Below, piece after piece: positions 19,279-27,967 of a DNA stretch of 64,000 nt. The position numbers and the translations under genes were made by a program. The stretch is from Rhizobiaceae bacterium (GTDB taxonomy: Bacteria; Pseudomonadota; Alphaproteobacteria; Rhizobiales; Rhizobiaceae): NCBI GenBank assembly GCA_029212415.1, contig JARGOF010000010.1, forward strand, positions 45,001-109,000, read 5' to 3'. Each line of letters starts with the position of its first letter. Positions within the stretch are counted from its first letter, which is position 1. A model generated the notes under the pieces. That model was not told the DNA's origin and ran no database searches. It saw only the letters and a list, made by a program, of their open reading frames with translations.

Positions 19279-19725
19279 GAAATGCCTTTTTGATTTTCAG
19301 CCTGGATCATATCGGATCATCGTCCAGCGGCAAACGGAAACTGCGCGGGGTGTCGTCGGTGGTACCATAGCCTGTTCAATGACCATACCGGAACAGCATG
19401 GTAGATTGCGCGACAACAGACACCAGAGTATCGGCAGCAGACGGTGTCAAGTTCAGGTTTTGGCCCCGAAAACCATTTCACACAGGCATCAAATGATTCT
19501 AGAATGACAAATGCAACCACGACGCCCCTGGATGTGTTTACGGCCGGGTACTTCAGGCGAAAAACCAGGCGCTTGAGATAGCGCCTGTGTGCAATCGCCC
19601 GGACAATATCCACCCCATCGTGTTGTGGTGCGTGACAGGTAATGAAGACAAAAGTATTTTTCTGATTGCTCTCGGCGCGCTTTTCTTTCGGCTTGTCGAT
19701 TTCAAGAACATAGCTAGGAACAGCG
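19279..19725. other. 447-base gap between divergent lemA and pdxY, no recognised gene
   Basis: I recognise no gene, RNA or repeat family here. It must contain the lemA promoter and probably that of pdxY. One perfect hairpin, caggcgc-N8-gcgcctg at 19566-19587, is present. A 144-codon frame on the minus strand crosses the gap, but its translation (many Cys, His and Arg, no domain) and its overlap with the pdxY start make it a weak candidate. Confidence 0.5.
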
Positions 19726-20610
19726 ATGGCCCATAACAATGTGCGCAGCAAACACCGCGCCGTTCTGGTAATATCCAGTCATGTCATACGCGGTTCGGTG
19801 GGCAATCGCGCCGCCGTATTTGCACTGGAAACTCTGGGGCATCCGGTTTGGGCGCTGCCAACCGTCATTCTGCCCTGGCATCCCGGACATGGTGCTTCAA
19901 CACGATCCGTGCTGCCGACGGAGGATTTTTCAGCCATTGTCGACGATTTGTGCCGTTCACCCTGGCTGGGCGAGATCGGCGCCGTTCTGTCCGGTTATCT
20001 GGGCAATGCGCAACAGGCAGCTGATATCGCCCGGCTTGTCAAAGCTGTCCGCGCCAAAAACCCCGACGCCCTTTATGTTTGCGATCCGGTGATTGGTGAC
20101 AAGGGCGGTCTCTATGTGCCAGAGGCAACGGCAACAGCCATTCGTGATCAACTGATTCCCCTGGCCTCTATTGCGACGCCAAACCGCTATGAACTTGAAT
20201 GGCTGTGCAGCGCCAGTCTGCCGGACAACAACGCCCTGATGCGGGCCGCAGCAACGCTGGGGCCACAACGTATGCTGGTCACATCAGCAATCGCCATGAT
20301 GGAAAACAGCACCGGAAGCCTGTTTTTGGCCGGCAAGGAAGCGCTGATGGCCGAACACCGGGAGATCGCCGATCCACCCAATGGCCCCGGTGACCTGTTG
20401 GCGGCCATCTTTCTTGCCCACATCATGAACGGTCACAGCAATGAAAAGGCGCTGCAGGATGCAACGGCTTCGGTTTTCGAGATCCTGGCCCATACGAAAA
20501 AGCAGGGCGCCGATGAATTGACCCTGGAAAGCCAGACATCCAGTCTGGCGCGCCCCTTTGCCATGGTACAGATTCGCCATTTGCACAATCCCGCCAAACT
20601 GTCAAAATAG
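19726..20610 (+). CDS. pdxY: Pyridoxal kinase PdxY
   Basis: PdxY phosphorylates pyridoxal with ATP to pyridoxal 5'-phosphate in the salvage pathway. The 294-residue ribokinase-fold protein begins with AVLVISSHVIRGSVGNRAA, the PdxY/PdxK substrate-binding start. It has LPTVILPWHPGHG, the metal/phosphate motif CDPVIGDKGG, TPNRYELEWL and the anion-hole motif NGPGDLLAA with its catalytic aspartate. It lies alone between lemA (divergent) and a carbonic anhydrase (63 bases downstream, same strand). Confidence 0.94.
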   Translation: MAHNNVRSKHRAVLVISSHVIRGSVGNRAAVFALETLGHPVWALPTVILPWHPGHGASTRSVLPTEDFSAIVDDLCRSPWLGEIGAVLSGYLGNAQQAADIARLVKAVRAKNPDALYVCDPVIGDKGGLYVPEATATAIRDQLIPLASIATPNRYELEWLCSASLPDNNALMRAAATLGPQRMLVTSAIAMMENSTGSLFLAGKEALMAEHREIADPPNGPGDLLAAIFLAHIMNGHSNEKALQDATASVFEILAHTKKQGADELTLESQTSSLARPFAMVQIRHLHNPAKLSK

Positions 20611-20673
20611 TTGCATATCCGGCGATCCTGAACCAGATTGGCACCACCCAAGAAATTCGAGTGAACATATCCA

Positions 20674-21315
20674 ATGAACAGTTTTCCCGACAGACTTCTG
20701 ACTGGTTACAAACGCTTTATGGACAGCAGTTACGACTTGGAGCGCGATCGCTACCACGTTCTGGCGGAAACCGGGCAAAAACCCGAAACATTGATCATTG
20801 CCTGTTGTGATTCACGCGCCGCACCTGAAACCATCTTCAACAGCCGCCCCGGTGAGCTTTTTGTCGTGCGCAATGTGGCCAATCTGGTGCCACCCTATGC
20901 ACCGGATGGCGAATTTCATTCCACCTCCGCAGCCCTTGAATTTGCTGTTCAGTCCCTGCGGGTCAGGGATATTGTAGTCATGGGTCATGGACGTTGTGGC
21001 GGTATCGCGGCGGCACTTGAAATTGATGCAGAGCCGCTATCGCCGGGAGATTTTATTGGCCGCTGGATGAGCCTGCTGGCACCGGTTGCAGAACAGATGC
21101 ACTCCAACACCGTATTGACGCAAGGCGAGCGTCAGACAGCGCTTGAACGGATTTCCATCCGCAATTCGATCAGCAATCTGAGAACATTCCCCTGCGTCAG
21201 CATATTGGAAGAGCGTAAAAAACTGCGCATCCATGGCGCCTGGTTCGATATTTCATCGGGTGAATTGTGGTTGATGGACAGCAAGACCGGTGATTTCAAA
21301 CGGCCGGACCGCTGA
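20674..21315 (+). CDS. Beta-class carbonic anhydrase
   Basis: The enzyme interconverts CO2 and bicarbonate using zinc. The 213-residue protein has all beta-class residues: Cys45-Asp46-x-Arg48 in ACCDSRAAPE, and His105-x-x-Cys108 in MGHGRCGG. The ELFVVRNVANLVPPY and SNLRTFPCV blocks fit the type common in alphaproteobacteria. It is complete and ends inside a perfect palindrome that separates it from the convergent transglycosylase. Confidence 0.95.
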   Translation: MNSFPDRLLTGYKRFMDSSYDLERDRYHVLAETGQKPETLIIACCDSRAAPETIFNSRPGELFVVRNVANLVPPYAPDGEFHSTSAALEFAVQSLRVRDIVVMGHGRCGGIAAALEIDAEPLSPGDFIGRWMSLLAPVAEQMHSNTVLTQGERQTALERISIRNSISNLRTFPCVSILEERKKLRIHGAWFDISSGELWLMDSKTGDFKRPDR

Positions 21316-21337
21316 GAGAAACCGGGTTTCTCTCAGC
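21311..21337. terminator. Perfect 12-bp hairpin at convergent gene ends
   Basis: gctgagagaaac and gtttctctcagc pair perfectly around a 3-base loop. The stem includes the carbonic anhydrase stop codon and lies before the end of the convergent transglycosylase gene. This fits a bidirectional terminator; no long T-run follows on either strand. Confidence 0.65.
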
Positions 21338-21350
21338 CCGAAGCCTGCGC

Positions 21351-22178
21351 CTATTGATCGATCTTCAAGGCTATGATGGCGATAGCCTGCTGGTAGACAC
21401 CGGCGGAATTCCAGCCCTGAATGGCCCGGTAATTGGTTTGACCCTTCTGATAACCGGCGCCCTTTTTCCAGCCGTGTCCGCGCAGAAAATTGGCCGTTGA
21501 TGCCAGGGCATCCGCACGCGAACTGATGAGATTCTTGCGTCCATCGCGGTCAGCGTCCACAGCGAAACGAACATAGCTTGAGGGCAGAAACTGGGTCTGG
21601 CCCAATTCACCATGGGCTGCCCCACGCATTTGCTTGCGTGACATCTGGCCCTGCTGAACGATCGTCATGGCCGCATAAAGCTCATTGGTAAAAAATGCCG
21701 ATCGGCGGCAATCATAGGCAAGGGTTGCCAGCGCCGAAATCGTATCTTCATTGCCGAGAAATCCACCAAATCCGGTTTCCATGCCCCATATGGCTAGGAT
21801 CACCCCCGGCGGCACGCCATATCGGTTTTCAATGGACGCCAGCAACTGCCTGTTGCGCTGCTTCAGCTTTCTGCCCTTCGCTACAATGGCATTGGCACCG
21901 CGCTTGCGCATGAACTGATCAAGCGTCAGCCTGAAACTCTTCTGGTTGCGATCCAGCCGAATGGTTTTCTTTCGGTAGGAAACATTCCCCAGCGTTGCAT
22001 TGATGGTGCGCTGATTGAAACCCTTGGCCGCCGCTTCCTTTTTGGCCTGAACGACCCACTTTGAAAAGCCCGCTGATGTGTTGCCGCATTTGGCTGCCTG
22101 CGCAGCTGGAACACCGAACATCAGAATGCCCAGTCCAAGACCCAGGTAACAGAACAGATTCCCAAAACCCTTTTTCAC
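21351..22178 (-). CDS. Lytic murein transglycosylase, MltB/SLT family 3-like
   Basis: This periplasmic enzyme cleaves peptidoglycan between MurNAc and GlcNAc. The catalytic region is YGVPPGVILAIWGMETGFGG with the glutamate of METGFG, followed by GELGQTQFLPSSYVRFAVD, which fits the MltB-like group. I choose the GTG start: it gives 275 residues with a clean signal peptide (MKKGFGNLF, LGLGILMFGVPAAQA) and has a gaggg ribosome-binding site 7 bases upstream. An earlier ATG adds 20 residues and would bury the signal peptide. Confidence 0.91.
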   Translation of the reverse strand: MKKGFGNLFCYLGLGLGILMFGVPAAQAAKCGNTSAGFSKWVVQAKKEAAAKGFNQRTINATLGNVSYRKKTIRLDRNQKSFRLTLDQFMRKRGANAIVAKGRKLKQRNRQLLASIENRYGVPPGVILAIWGMETGFGGFLGNEDTISALATLAYDCRRSAFFTNELYAAMTIVQQGQMSRKQMRGAAHGELGQTQFLPSSYVRFAVDADRDGRKNLISSRADALASTANFLRGHGWKKGAGYQKGQTNYRAIQGWNSAGVYQQAIAIIALKIDQ

Positions 22179-22304
22179 CGGCAAACCCTCAATTTCAATG
22201 GATGGACACACTGTGCTGATTCCAAACGAATCATACATGTCGAAATATTCTTATAGAAGGGTTTATACTTGTTTAAAAATGCAGCTATTTTTATACAGCA
22301 GACC

Positions 22305-22724
22305 TTAAAGCGGTTTGTCGTCCATTCCAATAATGCCCTTTTCACCGGCGTACCAGCGCTTCGCATCCAGACCATCAAAAATCAGAGAGATGGCATTGAC
22401 GATCAGCACAGCAAGCGTGAGGGAAAATTCAACAAAATCCATTTCGACCCGCAAAATGCGAAACAGCAAAACCATTTCCAGCGGTATCCAGAACAACAGG
22501 TGTGGCAATGCCAGCGCCCGGGTAAAGCCGCCATTGATCAGCACAAGAACTGTATTGACAGCAAGTGCGCCGGAGCCGAGCAGGGCGATCCATTGCCCGC
22601 TGGTGGTTTCAAGAAAAAACAGGCCGGATACATTCGCCGGAATCAAGATCAGCAGCATCCAGACCTGGACCCACAGCGGCAGGGAAAAAAGTGATGTTAA
22701 AATACGAAGACCATATTGTGCCAT
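22305..22724 (-). CDS. Small integral membrane protein of unknown function
   Basis: I do not recognise a named family. The 139-residue sequence has four hydrophobic segments, roughly residues 13-35 (LSLPLWVQVWMLLILIPANV), 44-63, 70-92 and 95-115, a short charged end and no signal peptide. It lies between asd and the transglycosylase on the same strand. The uniform hydrophobic pattern and lack of a competing frame support a real gene. Confidence 0.72.
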   Translation of the reverse strand: MAQYGLRILTSLFSLPLWVQVWMLLILIPANVSGLFFLETTSGQWIALLGSGALAVNTVLVLINGGFTRALALPHLLFWIPLEMVLLFRILRVEMDFVEFSLTLAVLIVNAISLIFDGLDAKRWYAGEKGIIGMDDKPL

Positions 22725-22845
22725 GGTGACATAATGCGCTGCCTGCCCAGGATGACAAGCCGTTTGCGGAGGGTGTTTTGACTTTTTCGGTTTGCAACAA
22801 TTGTTCAGTGAAATCCACCGACAGTTTTACCCGATCAGTCAGATG

Positions 22846-22875
22846 GAAGACAGGCCGGCAGGCCGGCCTGTCTTC
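22846..22875. terminator. Very GC-rich perfect 13-bp hairpin downstream of asd
   Basis: gaagacaggccgg and ccggcctgtcttc form a perfect 13-bp stem with loop cagg, 55 bases downstream of the asd stop in the direction of asd transcription. It is a plausible terminator, although no T-run follows on either strand. Confidence 0.6.
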
Positions 22876-22929
22876 AAGTTGAGTGCACATCTGTTGGGCA
22901 TCTGCTTCACGCCGGAAACAAATTGCCCC

Positions 22930-23964
22930 TCAGGCAGCCTGAGCTTTTGGCTTGATCAGACCGCGTGCCAATAGCAGTTCGGCAATCTGAATGGTATTGA
23001 GCGCTGCACCTTTGCGCAGATTGTCGGATACAACCCAGAGATTGAGACCGTTCTCAACCGTGTTATCTTCGCGAATGCGCGAAATATAGGTGGCGTCTTC
23101 ACCGACACATTCATAGGGCGTGACGTAGCCACCATCTTCGTGCTTGTCGACAACCAGACAACCGGGCGCTTCACGCAGAATATCGCGTGCCTGATCCGCC
23201 GAAATTTCCCGTTCGAATTCAATGTTCACCGATTCCGAATGACCGACAAAGACCGGAACCCGCACGGCGGTGCAGGTGACCTTGATTTTCGGATCCAGCA
23301 TTTTTTTGGTTTCGGCCAGAACCTTCCATTCTTCCTTTGTATATCCGTCTTCCATGAAGTCATCGATATGGGGAATCACATTGAAGGCGATCCGTTTGGT
23401 GAAGACTTTTGTCTCCATCGGGTCAGCCACGAAGACGGCGCGGGTCTGGTTGAACAATTCGTCCATCGCATCCTTGCCGCCACCGGAAACCGATTGATAG
23501 GTCGACACGACAACCCGTTTGATACCGGCAAAATCGTGAAGCGGCTTGAGTGCGACGACAAGCTGGGCCGTCGAGCAATTCGGGTTGGCAATGATATTCT
23601 TCTTGGTAAACCCTGCAACGGCATCCGGATTGACCTCCGGGACAATCAACGGCACATCTGAATGATAGCGAAAGGCCGATGAATTATCGATGACGACACA
23701 GCCCTGCTGACCGATCTTTGGCGACCATTTCAGCGAAACCGTTGAACCGGCCGACATCAGACAGATATCTGTTTTGGAAAAATCATGATTTTCCAGGTTT
23801 TTGACCTTCAGCATCTTGTCGCCGAAGGACACTTCCCTGCCGACTGACCGGCTGGAGGCAAGCGCCACCACATCATCAACCGGAAAATCGCGTTCCGATA
23901 GAATATCAAGCATTTCCCGGCCCACATTGCCGGTGGCGCCGACGATCGCAATTCTAAATCCCAT
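22930..23964 (-). CDS. asd: Aspartate-semialdehyde dehydrogenase
   Basis: Asd reduces aspartyl-phosphate to aspartate semialdehyde with NADPH, feeding lysine/diaminopimelate, threonine and methionine synthesis. The N-terminal nucleotide fold is IAIVGATGNVGREML. The catalytic cysteine is in NPNCSTAQLV, and STYQSVSGGGKDAM and GHSESVNIEFE are conserved blocks. The 344-residue length is complete. A caggag ribosome-binding site precedes the ATG. A possible 39-codon gene lies just upstream on the same strand. Confidence 0.97.
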   Translation of the reverse strand: MGFRIAIVGATGNVGREMLDILSERDFPVDDVVALASSRSVGREVSFGDKMLKVKNLENHDFSKTDICLMSAGSTVSLKWSPKIGQQGCVVIDNSSAFRYHSDVPLIVPEVNPDAVAGFTKKNIIANPNCSTAQLVVALKPLHDFAGIKRVVVSTYQSVSGGGKDAMDELFNQTRAVFVADPMETKVFTKRIAFNVIPHIDDFMEDGYTKEEWKVLAETKKMLDPKIKVTCTAVRVPVFVGHSESVNIEFEREISADQARDILREAPGCLVVDKHEDGGYVTPYECVGEDATYISRIREDNTVENGLNLWVVSDNLRKGAALNTIQIAELLLARGLIKPKAQAA

Positions 23965-24063
23965 TTGAAAGTTCTCCTGTCTCTCTTCCTGTGCGCAACC
24001 CGCCGACCAGTCGCGGGCCTCTTCCCCGGCTGGGCCGGGAAGAATGCGGACAAGCCAGAGACG

Positions 24064-24183
24064 TCAGACCGTTTTGGTCGTCTTCTTGGCCGTTGTTTTG
24101 ATAGGGAAGGCACAGGCAAGCGCACCTTCGGCAGGACCTGCCGAGGCAACGCATTTCATGAATGTCAAATACGACGTTTTCAT
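24064..24183 (-). CDS. Possible small protein of 39 residues upstream of asd
   Basis: An ATG with a purine-rich aggaaag site 4 bases upstream opens a 39-codon frame (start MKTSYLTFMKCVASAG, end TAKKTTKTV). The C-terminal third is rich in lysine and threonine, giving a basic tail. It sits 99 bases upstream of asd in the same direction, in a gap otherwise without genes. I do not recognise a family, and a frame of this length can occur by chance; the ribosome-binding site is the main support. Confidence 0.4.
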   Translation of the reverse strand: MKTSYLTFMKCVASAGPAEGALACAFPIKTTAKKTTKTV

Positions 24184-24279
24184 GGTTCTTTCCTGTGTTT
24201 CAGCGGTATTTACATGACCTGTGGATGGAGTCAATCATCACCAGACAGAAAGAGCAGCGCCAAGGAGGGGCAAAGAGAA

Positions 24280-25140
24280 TCAATTCCTCGACCAGCGTAG
24301 AATTTTCGTCAATTCATAACCGCGCCGCCGCACCGGCCATCCGGATGCGTCGGTGGTGAAAATAATGCCGTAGCGCGCAAAAAAGAGCGCTGAAAAATAG
24401 GCATACCAGGCACCAAATGCCACGCCGGCGATCACGTCACTGGGATAATGCGCGCCCACCAGAATACGACTGAAGCCCAACCAGAGAGCCAAAACCAGAG
24501 CTGGAAAGCGCAACAGGGGGAAGAAGATGGCCACCGCGGCACAAAAGGCGCCTATGGTAGTCGAATGGCCCGATGGAAAACTGGCGAAGCTGGCATCGGC
24601 CGAAAAGGGCCGGAACGCAAAAGCCCCCAGTTCTTCGAAATGAACGGGCCGGGCCCGTCCGATCACCCGCTTGAGAGTCGTGGCGATGAGGCCGGAAACG
24701 CCGACCGCAAGAAATACATAGGCGCTCAGGGCGACCCATTTTGCCATCAACAGACGTGTGCGTGCGCGAAATCTGCTCCAGTCCAGCGTATAGGCAACCA
24801 GCACCACGACGCCGGTGGGAACCAATATCCAGCCTGATTTTCCGATATCGGTGAGTTCACGCGCCCAGTTCAAGATGAACGATGGCCACTGATTGCGATA
24901 TTGTCCAACGGGCAGGTCGAGCACCGTTGCAACAAGCACCACAATCATGGTGAGAAGAATGAAATAGCGTATCCCATGCACGCGGGTGGGATTGTCGGTT
25001 TTGCCCTGCAGCCGACGGTTCTTCAGAAAGCTGCGGCTGGTTTCAATATTGGATCGCCAACGGTCGGAAAGCACACCACCAGCGCTACGCAGTCGATTGG
25101 TCATCCTGTCTGATTTCACAGCCTTCATGTCTTGATCCAT
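24280..25140 (-). CDS. PAP2 family phosphatase
   Basis: This membrane-embedded acid phosphatase-type enzyme has all three PAP2 motifs: LKRVIGRARP, PSGHSTT and SRILVGAHYPSDV. About six membrane helices surround them. PAP2 enzymes dephosphorylate lipid phosphates such as phosphatidic acid or undecaprenyl-diphosphate, or modify lipid A; the substrate cannot be told here. The 286-residue protein has a long basic N-terminus before the first helix. It follows leuB by 72 bases on the same strand. Confidence 0.9.
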   Translation of the reverse strand: MDQDMKAVKSDRMTNRLRSAGGVLSDRWRSNIETSRSFLKNRRLQGKTDNPTRVHGIRYFILLTMIVVLVATVLDLPVGQYRNQWPSFILNWARELTDIGKSGWILVPTGVVVLVAYTLDWSRFRARTRLLMAKWVALSAYVFLAVGVSGLIATTLKRVIGRARPVHFEELGAFAFRPFSADASFASFPSGHSTTIGAFCAAVAIFFPLLRFPALVLALWLGFSRILVGAHYPSDVIAGVAFGAWYAYFSALFFARYGIIFTTDASGWPVRRRGYELTKILRWSRN

Positions 25141-25212
25141 CAGCCCGCGCTTTTCAAACCGCCCGCAATTTTGCGCGAGCGGCTTTTGTCAATTCAGACG
25201 CAATCCGACCGG

Positions 25213-26325
25213 TCAGATAGAAAGGGTCCGGAATTGCTCTACAACGGCGTCACCCATCTCTGCGGTGCTGACCGTGTCGGCGCCTTCACTGGCAATATCA
25301 GCGGTTCGGATGCCGCTGTCGAGAACATTGGCAATGGCTTTTTCAAGCCGTTCAGCCTCGTCAACCATATTGAAGGAATAGCGCAGGCACATGGCAAAAG
25401 ACGCCAGCATGGCGATCGGATTGGCCATGCCTTTGCCAGCGATATCAGGCGCAGAACCGTGCACGGGCTCGTAAAGCGCCTTGCGTGTTCCGCTCACCGG
25501 ATCGGGCGCGCCGAGCGAGGCAGAAGGAAGCATGCCCAACGAACCTGTCAGCATGGCGGCCACATCAGAAAGCATGTCACCAAACAGATTGTCTGTGACA
25601 ATCACGTCAAACTGCTTTGGCCAGCGAACCAGCTGCATGCCACCGGCATCGGCCAGCATATGCTCCAGTTTGACATCGGGATAATGTGCCGCATGATACG
25701 CCGTAACCACTTCATTCCAAAGAACGCCGGACTTCATCACATTGCGCTTTTCCATCGACGTGACCTTGTTGCCACGGGTTCTGGCAAGCTCGAAAGCCAC
25801 GCTTGCAATGCGCTCAATTTCGTAAGTGTCGTAGACCTGCGTATCAATGCCACGCTTCTGGCCATTGCCAAGATCAATGATTTCCTTTGGCTCACCGAAA
25901 TACACGCCACCGGTCAGCTCACGCACGATCAGAATATCCAGACCCTCAACCACTTCCTGGCGCAGGGAGGAAGCCGAAGCGAGCGCCGGGTAGCAGATGG
26001 CAGGGCGCAGATTGGCAAACAGCTGCATGTCCTTGCGCAAACGCAACAGACCTGCTTCCGGCCGCACGTCATAGGCAACATGATCCCATTTCGGACCACC
26101 AACGGCGCCAAACAGAACAGCATCAGCCGCCATCGCCTTTTCCATGTCCGCATCGGAAATGGCCTGGCCGTGCGCATCATAGGCTGAGCCGCCAACAAGA
26201 CCTTCGTCAGTCTCGAAGCCGGCCTCAAGAGCGTCATTCATAAAAGCAATGAGCTTTCTGACTTCGTTCATGGCTTCCGGACCAATACCGTCGCCTGGAA
26301 GTAGAAAAAGTTTACGCGTTGCCAT
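25213..26325 (-). CDS. leuB: 3-isopropylmalate dehydrogenase
   Basis: LeuB oxidatively decarboxylates 3-isopropylmalate to 2-oxoisocaproate with NAD+, the third step of leucine synthesis. Conserved elements are [40 protein letters not shown] and [19 protein letters not shown]. The 370-residue length is normal. It is co-oriented with leuD and an intervening RidA-family gene; leuC is not in the window, and a separate leuC is usual in this group. Confidence 0.97.
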   Translation of the reverse strand: MATRKLFLLPGDGIGPEAMNEVRKLIAFMNDALEAGFETDEGLVGGSAYDAHGQAISDADMEKAMAADAVLFGAVGGPKWDHVAYDVRPEAGLLRLRKDMQLFANLRPAICYPALASASSLRQEVVEGLDILIVRELTGGVYFGEPKEIIDLGNGQKRGIDTQVYDTYEIERIASVAFELARTRGNKVTSMEKRNVMKSGVLWNEVVTAYHAAHYPDVKLEHMLADAGGMQLVRWPKQFDVIVTDNLFGDMLSDVAAMLTGSLGMLPSASLGAPDPVSGTRKALYEPVHGSAPDIAGKGMANPIAMLASFAMCLRYSFNMVDEAERLEKAIANVLDSGIRTADIASEGADTVSTAEMGDAVVEQFRTLSI

Positions 26326-26363
26326 TTTTTGTCCCTTGCTTTCGTCGGTTGTTGCGAAGCGCT

Positions 26364-26753
26364 CTAGGAGGTTTCATCCTGCCGCAGGGCAGTCACTTCT
26401 ATTTCAATACGCATTTCAGGCCGGATCAATCCGGTCACCAGCATGGTTGCCGCTGGTCTGATATCCGCAAAAAACTCTCCAAGAATTGGAAAAACGCGCC
26501 CTGAATCGGCCGCGTCCGTAAGAAGATATTGCGCTCTGACGACATCAGAAACCGCAAAGCCTGCCTCTGTCAGTGCATTTTCAATGGTTGCAAGCGCATT
26601 TCTGGTCTGTGCTTCAACGCTTTCGGGCATTTGCATCGATTGATAATCATAGCCGGTCGTTCCGGAAACAAAGCACCAATTGCCCTGAACCAGGGCACGG
26701 GAGTATCCGGCAGCGCTTTCCATTGGCGAGCCGGTGGAGATCAATTTGCGCAT
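26364..26753 (-). CDS. RidA (YjgF/YER057c) family protein
   Basis: The 129-residue protein matches the RidA fold ([40 protein letters not shown]). The arginine of [11 protein letters not shown] corresponds to the RidA catalytic arginine. RidA hydrolyses reactive enamines and imines such as 2-aminoacrylate made by PLP enzymes. It lies between leuD and leuB, 38 bases before leuB, so it is probably co-expressed with branched-chain amino acid synthesis. It could be a subgroup with a different imine substrate. Confidence 0.92.
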   Translation of the reverse strand: MRKLISTGSPMESAAGYSRALVQGNWCFVSGTTGYDYQSMQMPESVEAQTRNALATIENALTEAGFAVSDVVRAQYLLTDAADSGRVFPILGEFFADIRPAATMLVTGLIRPEMRIEIEVTALRQDETS

Positions 26754-26819
26754 GTCGGCTCTCTAATTTCCGTTGCCATTGAGACGCCAGAGGAGGCGAG
26801 GCACAGATGCCTCAAATAC

Positions 26820-27425
26820 CTAGTGCCAGGGACGATTCTCTGACATCTGGTTTTCGTGTTTGTTGATATGTTGATCTTTTTCCATTGTCAGGCCGATGTC
26901 ATCAAGACCATTGATCATGCAATGCTTCCTGAACTGGTCAATATCAAATTTGACAACACCACCGTCCGGACCGTGTATTTCCTGAGCGACAAGATCAACG
27001 CTAAGCGTCGCATTGGCACCACGGGACGCATCGTCCATCAGAAGGTCCAGCTCTTCCTGACTGACAACAATCGGCAGAACACCGTTCTTGAAGCAATTGT
27101 TGTAGAAAATATCCGCAAAGCTGGTGGAGATGATGCATCGGATTCCATAATCCTCCAACGCCCATGGTGCGTGTTCGCGAGAGGAGCCGCAACCGAAATT
27201 GTCGCCGACAACAAGTATGCTGGCCTTCTCATAGGCAGGCTTGTTGAGAACGAAGTCCGGATTGTTGGTGCCGTCTTCATTGAAACGCATTTCAGCAAAC
27301 AACCCGGTACCCAGGCCCGTCCGTTTGATCGTCTTCAGGTAGTCTTTGGGAATGATCATGTCGGTATCGACATTGACGATCGGTAGTGGCGCCGCAACGC
27401 CGCTGTGTCTGGAGAATTTCTTCAT
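26820..27425 (-). CDS. leuD: 3-isopropylmalate dehydratase small subunit
   Basis: LeuD is the small subunit of isopropylmalate isomerase, which converts 2- to 3-isopropylmalate with the Fe-S subunit LeuC. The 201-residue protein has the [20 protein letters not shown] block and the signature [13 protein letters not shown]. It is upstream of a RidA-family gene and leuB on the same strand. Confidence 0.97.
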   Translation of the reverse strand: MKKFSRHSGVAAPLPIVNVDTDMIIPKDYLKTIKRTGLGTGLFAEMRFNEDGTNNPDFVLNKPAYEKASILVVGDNFGCGSSREHAPWALEDYGIRCIISTSFADIFYNNCFKNGVLPIVVSQEELDLLMDDASRGANATLSVDLVAQEIHGPDGGVVKFDIDQFRKHCMINGLDDIGLTMEKDQHINKHENQMSENRPWH

Positions 27426-27554
27426 CGCGAAAACCTCATGTTCTTGTGCCGGGTACGGTCTGTCCGTCTTTCGCCGTCAGACCAATCAATGGCTTCGCCA
27501 TGCACTTACCAAAGGTCATGCAGAAAAAGAAGAGCCTTGCGACGATTATCGCAG

Positions 27555-27776
27555 CTAGAGGTCGATTATGGTGCCGTGCCCATCATTCCAGACCCGTGAA
27601 TCGCGGTTTTTGCGAACCTTTGACGTGCGACCGAATTTTGCCACCAGCAAACCAATGGCTCCGGCAACGGCGGCAAAGCCGACAATCGCCAGCCCGACGG
27701 TCGCCAGAACAACCACGGTCAAAGCGGCAATGGCCACACCAATGACCCCGACGATGAGTGTGCGAAGATTTTGCAT
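27555..27776 (-). CDS. Small membrane protein, 73 residues
   Basis: A short protein (MQNLRTLIVG start) with about two hydrophobic stretches rich in Ala, Val, Gly and Ile (VIGVAIAALTVVVLA and IVGFAAVAGAIGLLVA), then a basic end. I do not recognise its function. The ATG is preceded by gggg; a longer frame begins 39 codons earlier but its extra segment is Cys/Arg-rich and lacks a ribosome-binding site. It lies upstream of leuD on the same strand. Confidence 0.65.
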   Translation of the reverse strand: MQNLRTLIVGVIGVAIAALTVVVLATVGLAIVGFAAVAGAIGLLVAKFGRTSKVRKNRDSRVWNDGHGTIIDL

Positions 27777-27967
27777 TACAGTGCCCCCGCTTGAATTGTC
27801 TGTTGGCATCAAACGACATGTCTGATGCCTGAAATCCCCGATCCTTTGACCGGGCGTTGACCTACAAATGGAGATTGCATTGGCAAAATGCAAGCAAATG
27901 GATATTACAATTGCGACAGAATTGCCGGCTTGACCCGGCTTTCAGGCGACATCGGGATGATCACAAA

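Noticed and set aside
19317..19751. A 144-codon minus-strand frame in the lemA-pdxY gap
   Set aside because: It overlaps the pdxY start, is Cys/His/Arg-rich without any domain, and has no convincing ribosome-binding site.
25132..26187. A 351-codon plus-strand frame opposite leuB
   Set aside because: It is the antisense of a strongly supported leuB gene; long antisense frames are common at this base composition.
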